Below the pieces are notes generated by a model, which was not told the origin of the DNA, did not search any database, and saw only the letters and a list, made by a program, of their open reading frames with translations. This document shows, piece after piece, positions 17,825-23,915 of a stretch of DNA of 23,915 bases. Source of the stretch: Nitrospirota bacterium (GTDB taxonomy: Bacteria; Nitrospirota; Thermodesulfovibrionia; Thermodesulfovibrionales; JdFR-88); contig JAJYJB010000040.1 of NCBI GenBank assembly GCA_021789735.1, forward strand, positions 1 through 23,915, in the 5' to 3' direction. The position numbers and the translations under genes are program-made. Positions within the stretch are counted from its first letter, which is position 1. The number at the start of each line of letters is the position of its first letter.

Positions 17825-17832
17825 GGCTGTAA

Positions 17833-18121
17833 AAGAAAGGAAAAGTCCGGCTCGGCGGGTCACGGCGCACATTATGGTTTTGTGCCCGGCCTCTATGTTA
17901 AAATTGCACAGCTTGGTTGTGTTGTCCATTTTGCGCTACGGACGGCAGTGCAGGCCGGGAGCGGGGGGCGTGATTCTTAATTTTATTTTTTCAGGCGTTA
18001 TCTGACCGTCTGAAGGCTGCTTAAGCCGATAAAAAGCTGTGATCACGCATGATATCGGGCGTATTGTTTTTCCGCGTCCAGGCGTCTGCGCTTGGGAGCG
18101 CGCGGGAGGGGTGTTCCGGAA
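17833..18121 (+). promoter_or_regulatory. leader region of the signalling cluster with a candidate extended -10
   Basis: No gene is visible in these 289 bases. The best promoter candidate is TAAAAT at 17899-17904, preceded by TG at 17896-17897 (extended -10), with no good -35. It would give a leader of about 210 bases. I recognise no riboswitch in it. Confidence 0.3.
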
Positions 18122-18733
18122 GTGGCGGATAAATTACTCGTCCTCAATCTGGAAGACAGCGCGATAGATTCCGAGCTTATCGCGGCGAAGCTGTATGAGG
18201 ACGGTCTGGATTTCGAGCTTGTCCGGGTTGAAAACGAGAGCGATTTCGTTTCCGCCCTTGAGGGGACTGTGTTCGACCTTGTCCTGGCGGATTATTCGCT
18301 TCCCACCTTTGACGGGCTCACGGCCCTAAAGATCACCCTTGAAAGGCGGCCGGAAGTCCCGTTCATTTTTGTCTCGGGGGCCATCGGGGAAGACCTTGCC
18401 GCAGAAGTGCTGAAATGCGGGGCAACCGACTTCGTCCTTAAAAACCGGATGTCCAGACTTGCTCCGGTTGTCAGGAGGGCCTTGCAGGCCGCGGGAGAGC
18501 GCGCCGAACGGAAGCGCCTGGAAGCCGAAAAGGAACGATTGATCGCTGACCTCCAGGTTGCTCTTTCCAACGTAAGACGGCTCACGGGCCTTCTGCCCAT
18601 CTGCATGCACTGCAAGAAGATCCGGGACGACAAAGGGTACTGGAACCAACTGGAAGCCTATATAAGTGAGCATTCAGAGGTCGCGTTCAGCCATGGGCTC
18701 TGTCCGGAATGCAGGAAGAAATACTACCCGTAA
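18122..18733 (+). CDS. response regulator with REC domain and C-terminal Cys4 module
   Basis: A 203-aa protein read from GTG 18122, which has GGGAGGGG (18104-18111) 10 bases upstream; an in-frame TTG at 18092 lacks such a site. The REC domain (about 4-120) has acidic Glu11-Asp12, phospho-acceptor Asp57 (LADYSLP), Ser85 and Lys107. A charged coiled-coil (about 121-155) leads to a C-terminal module with Cys161-x2-Cys164 and Cys194-x2-Cys197, containing CKKIRDDKGYWNQLEAYI and FSHGLCPEC. The same tail occurs on many signalling proteins, especially in deltaproteobacteria-like groups. The cysteine spacing suggests a bound metal; its role is not established. There is no DNA-binding domain, so output is probably by protein contact. 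It heads a cluster with a histidine kinase and a second regulator. Confidence 0.88.
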   Translation: MADKLLVLNLEDSAIDSELIAAKLYEDGLDFELVRVENESDFVSALEGTVFDLVLADYSLPTFDGLTALKITLERRPEVPFIFVSGAIGEDLAAEVLKCGATDFVLKNRMSRLAPVVRRALQAAGERAERKRLEAEKERLIADLQVALSNVRRLTGLLPICMHCKKIRDDKGYWNQLEAYISEHSEVAFSHGLCPECRKKYYP

Positions 18734-18817
18734 GAAAGACCGGACCCCGGACCCTGTACGGATTTTTTTCTGCAAAAATGAAAAAAGCAGAAGCGGAATA
18801 TAAATAAGAGGACGATC

Positions 18818-19348
18818 ATGCAACCCATTTTTTCAGTGATTACTTCTTTTTTATACGGGCTGGCCTTTTTCAGCCTGGGGATAGGAATACTTCTGTATCC
18901 CAGAAGGGGAAGCCAGTACAGACTGGCGAAGGACCTCGGGTTTGTTGCGCTTTTTGGCATGTTCCACGGCACAAATGAATGGATGGAGATGTTTAAAACT
19001 ATCCATCCCAACGAACCCCTGCCCGTAAAAATAGTGAAACTTGCCTTCCTGACGTTTTCCTTCCTGTTCCTGCTCTTGTTCGGGACCAAGGCCATTTCGC
19101 AGAAGAAGGGGAATAACCGCTTGATCATGCTTTTACCCGCAGGCCTGCTTGCCGTCTGGGCGCTCCTGACTTTTCTGGGGCGGCGCACGTTCCTGGACGG
19201 GGACGTTTATGCGAGGTATATACTTGGGTTTCCCGGGACCGTATTGGCGGCCTATGCGCTTGGTCTGCATATGCCGGAGATTGCAAATCTGAAGAAGAAA
19301 GAGACATTGCCGTCGCTCAAGGTTGCCGCCGTGGTTTTTGTTGTTTAG
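18818..19348 (+). CDS. membrane sensor domain of a histidine kinase, cut off by an in-frame TAG
   Basis: A 176-aa fragment with about five hydrophobic segments: near residues 5-27, 40-52, 70-90, 102-120 and 135-150, plus the start of another at 168-176. AGAGGA lies 6 bases before the ATG, so this is the true start. Translation stops at TAG 19346-19348 in mid-membrane segment (VAAVVFVV), yet the same frame continues without interruption into the kinase that follows. The DFFPAS..NY segment just after the stop is what I expect next in this type of N-terminal sensor domain. The intact protein would be 647 aa with the stop at codon 177, where Tyr (TAT/TAC) is a plausible original. TAG ends five other genes here, so general recoding is unlikely. 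Confidence 0.85.
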   Translation: MQPIFSVITSFLYGLAFFSLGIGILLYPRRGSQYRLAKDLGFVALFGMFHGTNEWMEMFKTIHPNEPLPVKIVKLAFLTFSFLFLLLFGTKAISQKKGNNRLIMLLPAGLLAVWALLTFLGRRTFLDGDVYARYILGFPGTVLAAYALGLHMPEIANLKKKETLPSLKVAAVVFVV

Positions 19349-19369
19349 GGCGTCCTTGCCGGCCTGGTA

Positions 19370-20761
19370 GTGCCCGCCGCCGATTTTTTCCCCGCTTCTG
19401 TTTTGAACTATGCTTATTTTGTTGAAAAAACTGGCATCCCGGTGCAGTGGCTGCGCACTTTTTGCGCAATAGCCCTGTTTTTCACGATCATTCCCATCCT
19501 CAAGATATTTGAACTGGAGACGGTGAACTCGCTTAAAGAAGCGCGTGACCGGCTGGAAGACAGGGTAAAAGAGCGCACCGCCGCCCTCAATAACGCAAAC
19601 GAACAGCTTTTAAAGAGCATAAGCGAGATCAAACGCGCTGAAGGCGCGCTCAGGGAAAGCGAGGAAAGGCTGGTGCTTGCCCAACGGGCGGGGCATGTGG
19701 GCGTCTTCGACTGGGACCTTGAAACCGGTAAGGTCATATGGACCGAGGAGAATGAAAAACTGTCCGGTACCCAAGGGGACTTTGAAGGCGACTATGAAGA
19801 CTGGACCAAGCATGTCCATGCGGAGGATGTGCAGCGGCTTAAGGCTTTTTTCAGGAAGTGGATGGAGTCCGGCGTGGAGGAGGAGCACTGGGAGTACCGT
19901 CTGCTTCAGCCCGATGGCGGGATGCGCTGGATAGAGGCGCGCGGAAGGATGATGTTCGGCCCTTCCGGCTATCCTCTGCGCATTATCGGCGCCGGAGTGG
20001 ACGTTACGGAGCGGAAACAGGCCGCCGAGCGCATCGTTGCGCTTAACGAGGAGCTTAAGCGCAACGTTTCGCAGCTGCAGGCCGCAAACAGGGAGCTTGA
20101 GTCGTTTACGTATTCGGTCTCCCACGACCTGCGCGCTCCGCTCAGGCACATGGCCGGTTTTGTTGAGCTGCTTAACAAGAGGGCCCATGCGGGACTCGAT
20201 GAAAAAAGCAGGCATTATCTGCAGGTAATATCCGGAGCTGCAAGCCAGATGGGGCAGCTTGTCGACGACCTGCTTGCCTTCTCCCGCGCGGGCCGGGTAG
20301 AACTGAAGTGGGACAGGGTGAGTTCGGGGGGCGTCCTGAAAGAGGCGATTGCGAACCTTGAAACCGAGACAGCCGGCAGGGAAATAGAATGGAAGATAGC
20401 GCCGCTTCCCGATGTTTTCGGTGACGCGGCGCTTTTGCGGCAGGTGTGGGTCAATTTGCTCTCAAACGCGGTGAAGTTCACCCGTCCCCGTCAGCGGGCC
20501 ATAATAGAGGTCGCGGCGCAGGACGCCGGCAAAGAATATGTTTTCAGCGTAAAAGATAACGGAGTGGGCTTTGATATGAGGTACAAGGACAAGCTCTTCG
20601 GACTTTTTCAGCGCCTGCACAGGGCAGAGGAGTTCGAGGGCACAGGCGTCGGACTTGCGAATGTCCAGCGCATCGTACACCGTCACGGGGGCTCCGTGTG
20701 GGCCGAAAGCCTTCTTGGGGAAGGCTCTACATTTTATTTTGCATTGCCGAAAGGGAGGTAG
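19370..20761 (+). CDS. PAS-domain sensor histidine kinase (downstream part of split gene)
   Basis: 463 aa if started at GTG 19370, but that codon has no ribosome binding site; it is best seen as the continuation of 18818-19348 after a TAG. Order of parts: end of the membrane sensor with a last transmembrane segment (about 27-47), a coiled coil (about 50-95) containing [16 protein letters not shown], a PAS/PAC domain (about 100-215) ending [11 protein letters not shown], then the kinase core. The phospho-acceptor is His252 in [13 protein letters not shown]. The ATPase domain has [10 protein letters not shown] (N box), DNGVGF (G1), FGLFQRLH (F box) and [13 protein letters not shown] (G2), all intact. 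Sequence style resembles kinases that pair with Rcp1-like regulators, and such a gene follows 8 bases later. If no readthrough occurs, the kinase is probably unexpressed or a soluble fragment. Confidence 0.9.
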   Translation: MPAADFFPASVLNYAYFVEKTGIPVQWLRTFCAIALFFTIIPILKIFELETVNSLKEARDRLEDRVKERTAALNNANEQLLKSISEIKRAEGALRESEERLVLAQRAGHVGVFDWDLETGKVIWTEENEKLSGTQGDFEGDYEDWTKHVHAEDVQRLKAFFRKWMESGVEEEHWEYRLLQPDGGMRWIEARGRMMFGPSGYPLRIIGAGVDVTERKQAAERIVALNEELKRNVSQLQAANRELESFTYSVSHDLRAPLRHMAGFVELLNKRAHAGLDEKSRHYLQVISGAASQMGQLVDDLLAFSRAGRVELKWDRVSSGGVLKEAIANLETETAGREIEWKIAPLPDVFGDAALLRQVWVNLLSNAVKFTRPRQRAIIEVAAQDAGKEYVFSVKDNGVGFDMRYKDKLFGLFQRLHRAEEFEGTGVGLANVQRIVHRHGGSVWAESLLGEGSTFYFALPKGR

Positions 20762-20769
20762 AAGGGCAG

Positions 20770-21231
20770 ATGGAATTAAAGAGGATATTGCTGGTGGAGG
20801 ACAATCCAAATGACGTTGAGCTGGTGCTCGAGGGTCTGAGCGAATATAACCTGGCAAACGAGGTGGTTGTGGCCAGGGATGGCGTGGAGGCGCTTGACTA
20901 TCTTCAGCGGAAAGGCTCTTATGCGGACCGTGACGGCGGGAACCCCGCTGTGGTCCTGCTGGACCTCAAGCTGCCCAAGGTTGACGGCATCGAGGTGCTG
21001 AAGACCATAAAACATGATGAGAAACTGATGTTCATACCCGTCGTGGTGCTTACCTCTTCCCGCGAGGAGCGGGACCTCGTGGAGAGCTACCGCCTGGGGG
21101 TAAACGCGTATGTCGTAAAGCCCGTGGAGTTCCAGGAGTTTGCCAGGGCGGTGAAGGAGTTGGGCATATTCTGGGCGATAATAAACGAGCCGCCTCCGGG
21201 GAGCGCCAAATCAAAAAATCCGAACAGATGA
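20770..21231 (+). CDS. single-domain response regulator (Rcp1-like)
   Basis: A 153-aa stand-alone REC protein. Acidic pair Glu10-Asp11, phospho-acceptor Asp65 ([13 protein letters not shown]), Thr95 and Lys117-Pro118 are all present. The insertion after the third helix ([15 protein letters not shown]) and the [10 protein letters not shown] tail are typical of the Rcp1 branch that takes phosphate from phytochrome-like or PAS kinases. There is no output domain. ATG 20770 is chosen over an upstream in-frame start at 20698 because the extra residues lie inside the kinase gene and do not belong to the REC fold. GGGAGG at the kinase stop and GAAGGG after it provide the ribosome binding site. Eight bases separate it from the kinase stop, so the two are coupled. 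Confidence 0.94.
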   Translation: MELKRILLVEDNPNDVELVLEGLSEYNLANEVVVARDGVEALDYLQRKGSYADRDGGNPAVVLLDLKLPKVDGIEVLKTIKHDEKLMFIPVVVLTSSREERDLVESYRLGVNAYVVKPVEFQEFARAVKELGIFWAIINEPPPGSAKSKNPNR

Positions 21232-21431
21232 AAAGCTGTTTTTAAAAAACGGAGCCCCGGAGCGCGTGGTCCCGGAGAAAAAAATTTCAAAGGGAGTGCA
21301 ATACCGGGGCAGATCCAACGCAAAGCGGCTTGCAAATTAAATGTTTTTACGGTAATCTTTTTTCTCAGGCATGGGAAAAACATTTTTTTCTTCGCGTTAC
21401 TCCAACCAGGCATTTTTCCGAGGCACTGTTC

Positions 21432-23915
21432 ATGAAACAAAAAAGAGCGTTTTCGAGGTCTTTGCTGTTCCTGCTTCTGTTTTTATCTCTTGCCGTGTTT
21501 TCTGCGGCCGTGTTCCCGGGGGCGGCGCATGCCCAGGAGGTGTTGCGCGCCAGGCTCCCTAACGGACTTCGGGTGGTCATAGTAAACGACCCCCTGGTAC
21601 CGGTAGTGACCACCTCGGTCAACTACCTGGTGGGCTCGGACGAGGCCCCGGCCGGTTTTCCAGGTATGGCCCATGCGCAGGAGCACATGATGTTCCGCGG
21701 AAGCCCCGGGCTCTCGGAAGGCCAGCTTGCCCGGATATCGGAAGAGATGGGCGGCAATTTCGACGCCGACACGCAGCAGAACGTGACCCAGTATTTTTTC
21801 ACCGTGCCCGCCGCCGACCTGGATGTGGCCCTGCATGTTGAGGCGTTGCGGATGAAAGGCGTGCTGGACAGTGAAAAGCTCTGGTCCCAGGAGCGGGGCG
21901 CGATAGAGCAGGAAGTGGCCCAGGACCTTTCCGACCCGGAATACGTTTTCTACACCAAGCTGCTTAAGGGCTTTTTTGCCGGTACCCCTTACGAGCATGA
22001 TGCCCTGGGGACGCGCTCCTCGTTCAACAAGACCACGGGAGCCATGCTGAGGAGTTTTCACAACAAGTGGTACGCCCCCAACAATGCCGTTTTAATAGTA
22101 TGCGGAGGCGTGCAAAACCTCCATGCGGCGCTGGAGAAGATAAAAAGCCTTTTTGGCGGCATCCGGGCCAAGGCCCTGCCTGCCCGCCCCGCCGTCAGGC
22201 TTGGGCCGGTAAAGCATGAATTCATAACCATGAAGACGGACCGCCCGTACGGCCTGGTCTCGATAGCCTTCAGGATGCCCGGCTATGACAGCCCTGATTA
22301 TGCCGCCTCCGTGGTGCTCTCCGATGTGCTCTCAAGCCAGCGCGGAGACCTTTACGCCCTCGTTCCGGAGGGAAAGGCGCTTTTCTCCGGGTTCGAGATA
22401 GCCCCGCTGCGCAAAGCTGGCCTGGGCTACGCGATTGCCGCTTTCCCATCGGGCGCAGACAGCAAAAAACTCCTCGCCGAGGTGCGCGGCGTGCTCCTTT
22501 CGGCGATAAAGAACGGCGTGTCACCGGACCTGGTCCGGGCGGCCAAGCTCCACGAGGTGACTGATGCGGAGTTCGACAAGAACTCCATACACGGGCTTGC
22601 TGAAAGCTGGTCCCAGGCGATCGCCGTGGAAGGCAGGCGGTCCCCGGAGGACGACATAAAGGCCATACAGAAAGTGACGGTGGCGGATGTAAACCGCGTT
22701 GCTGCCAGGTACCTCCAGATGGGGAAGTCCATAGAGGCCATCCTTACGCCGCAAGTCTCCGGCAAGCCCGTTACTTCCAGGGGGTTTGGAGGCACTGAAA
22801 AAACGGTCATAAAAGCGCCTGCGCATGTAATCCTCCCGGCATGGGCGAAGAAGGCCCTGTCCCGCCTCAGTGTGCCGCATACCACCATTCACCCGGTAGT
22901 TAGCATTCTGCCCAACGGGCTCAGGCTGATAGTCCAGCCCGAGTCCATAAGCAATACGGTCAGCGTGTACGGGCAGGTTAAAAACAACCCTGAAATGCAG
23001 ACGCCAAAGGGCCAGGACGGAGTGAACTCATTATTGGGCCAGCTGTTCTCGTATGGCAGCACTACGCTGGGCAGGATAGAGTTCCAGAAGGCCTTGGACG
23101 ACATTGGAGCAAACGAATCGGCGGGAACGCGGTTTTCCCTTGAGGTGCTGCCCAGCCATTTCGGACGCGGGGTCCAGTTGCTGGCCGAAAATGAGCTCAG
23201 TCCGGCGCTGCCCCAGGGAGCATTCAATATAATTCGCACGCAGACCGCCGCCTCCGTGAAAGGGGAAATACAAAGCCCGGGTTTTCTGGCCGAACAGGCG
23301 CTCAAGGCAGGCCTGTTCCCGAAAAGCGATCCGAGCCAGCGGTACGCCACTCCCAAAAGCGTTTCCGCCCTGACCCTCAAGGAGGTCAAAAACTACTATT
23401 CCAGTGTGTTCAGGCCGGACATGACCACAATAGTGGTCATCGGCAATGTAACACCCGGGAGGGCCCGGAACGTTATAGAAAAATATTTCGGCGGATGGAC
23501 CGCCAGGGGGCCCAAGCCCGCCACCAGCCTGCCGGTCGTGCCCAACAACAAGCCTTCCTTCCTTACCGTGCCGGATGCCAGCCGCGTGCAGGACAACGTC
23601 TATATGGCGCAGACCCTGCGCCTTAAGCGCAAGGACCCGGACTATTACGCTCTTGAGCTTGGCAACAACGTTCTTGGCGGCGCATTTTATGCCACGAAGC
23701 TTTATCAGGACCTGAGGGAACGCACGGGTTTGGTATATTTTGTGGACTCAGTGCTTGAGGCGGGCAAGAAGAGGTCGGTATACTTTGTGGTATTCGCGTG
23801 CGATCCGGACAAGGTAGCCAGGGTGTCCGCGATAGTGGTCCGGGACCTTGACCAGATGCGCAAGACCCCGGTCCCGGCTGGCCAGCTAAGGCAGACCAAG
23901 GCCCTTGTGCTTAGA
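21432..23915 (+). CDS. M16-family zinc metallopeptidase, secreted, 3' end outside window
   Basis: An open frame of 828 codons that runs off the window end. The signal peptide (core about 10-27) ends near AHA/Q at 33-34, so the protein is periplasmic or outer-membrane associated. The first M16 half has the inverted zinc motif HAQEH at 81-85 (His81, Glu84, His85) and the downstream ligand Glu161 in AIEQEVAQD, so it should be active. The second half begins near residue 490 (ILPNGLRLIVQPES) and lacks HxxEH; it keeps RERTGLVYF near 765, a typical M16 C-terminal feature. One active and one inactive half in a single chain is a common bacterial arrangement. GAGG lies 8 bases before the ATG. It is separated from the signalling cluster by 200 bases and is probably its own unit. 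Confidence 0.92.
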   Translation, partial: MKQKRAFSRSLLFLLLFLSLAVFSAAVFPGAAHAQEVLRARLPNGLRVVIVNDPLVPVVTTSVNYLVGSDEAPAGFPGMAHAQEHMMFRGSPGLSEGQLARISEEMGGNFDADTQQNVTQYFFTVPAADLDVALHVEALRMKGVLDSEKLWSQERGAIEQEVAQDLSDPEYVFYTKLLKGFFAGTPYEHDALGTRSSFNKTTGAMLRSFHNKWYAPNNAVLIVCGGVQNLHAALEKIKSLFGGIRAKALPARPAVRLGPVKHEFITMKTDRPYGLVSIAFRMPGYDSPDYAASVVLSDVLSSQRGDLYALVPEGKALFSGFEIAPLRKAGLGYAIAAFPSGADSKKLLAEVRGVLLSAIKNGVSPDLVRAAKLHEVTDAEFDKNSIHGLAESWSQAIAVEGRRSPEDDIKAIQKVTVADVNRVAARYLQMGKSIEAILTPQVSGKPVTSRGFGGTEKTVIKAPAHVILPAWAKKALSRLSVPHTTIHPVVSILPNGLRLIVQPESISNTVSVYGQVKNNPEMQTPKGQDGVNSLLGQLFSYGSTTLGRIEFQKALDDIGANESAGTRFSLEVLPSHFGRGVQLLAENELSPALPQGAFNIIRTQTAASVKGEIQSPGFLAEQALKAGLFPKSDPSQRYATPKSVSALTLKEVKNYYSSVFRPDMTTIVVIGNVTPGRARNVIEKYFGGWTARGPKPATSLPVVPNNKPSFLTVPDASRVQDNVYMAQTLRLKRKDPDYYALELGNNVLGGAFYATKLYQDLRERTGLVYFVDSVLEAGKKRSVYFVVFACDPDKVARVSAIVVRDLDQMRKTPVPAGQLRQTKALVLR

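Noticed and set aside
18092..18121. Upstream TTG start for the Cys4 response regulator
   Set aside because: The extra residues (GARGRGVPE) do not belong to the REC fold, and GTG 18122 has a GGGAGGGG site at ideal spacing.
21330..21358. Promoter for the M16 protease (TTGCAA, 17 bases, TAATCT)
   Set aside because: The -10 candidate matches only three of six positions; too weak to annotate.

Overview
The window comes from a Gram-negative bacterium: it encodes a TolC-type outer-membrane channel, an Omp85 barrel, a TamB-like protein and a SurA-like periplasmic chaperone. GC content is moderately high, and AGG (Arg) and ATA (Ile) codons are used heavily in every gene. Together with the C-terminal CxxC..CxxC module on one response regulator, this resembles Nitrospirota or Desulfobacterota-type genomes. 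That placement is an impression from codon use and family flavour, not a phylogenetic result. All protein genes are on the + strand; one tRNA gene and a tRNA remnant are on the - strand.

Layout. (1) 71-4011: glycogen branching enzyme (glgB) followed 41 bases later by acetyl-CoA synthetase (acs). (2) 4066-8808: a self-contained drug-efflux operon of TetR repressor, TolC-family channel, EmrA/HlyD adaptor and EmrB/DHA2 transporter. It is driven by a good extended -10 promoter with a GTAAGCGCTAAC dyad at the expected transcription start, and the genes are overlapping or closely packed. (3) 8809-9794: non-coding, with a bidirectional terminator, a decayed tRNA-Val copy, about 580 bases with no gene, then an intact tRNA-Val(GAC) with its own terminator, both tRNA sequences on the - strand. 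(4) 9795-17106: an outer-membrane biogenesis operon of a TamB/DUF490 protein, an Omp85 protein with about seven POTRA repeats, and a SurA-like chaperone lacking any parvulin domain. (5) 17153-17832: a small Cys/His-rich protein, possibly leaderless, and a PPC/DUF296 protein whose C-terminus is frameshifted. (6) 18122-21231: a signalling cluster of a REC protein with a Cys4 tail, a membrane/PAS histidine kinase interrupted by an in-frame TAG, and an Rcp1-like single-domain response regulator. (7) 21432 to the end: the start of a two-half M16 metalloprotease that continues past the window.

Working together: block 2 would export toxic compounds from cytoplasm to outside under TetR control. Block 4 looks like a compact envelope-assembly cassette: a periplasm-spanning bridge, a barrel insertase and a holdase. 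Block 6 reads as one phosphorelay whose sensor may be broken. I found no CRISPR array, insertion sequence, phage gene or recognisable defence system. The points most worth a second look are the seven-POTRA Omp85 / TamB / parvulin-less SurA operon, the tRNA-Val remnant, and the two apparent coding lesions (frameshift near 17747, amber codon at 19346) lying 1.6 kb apart.
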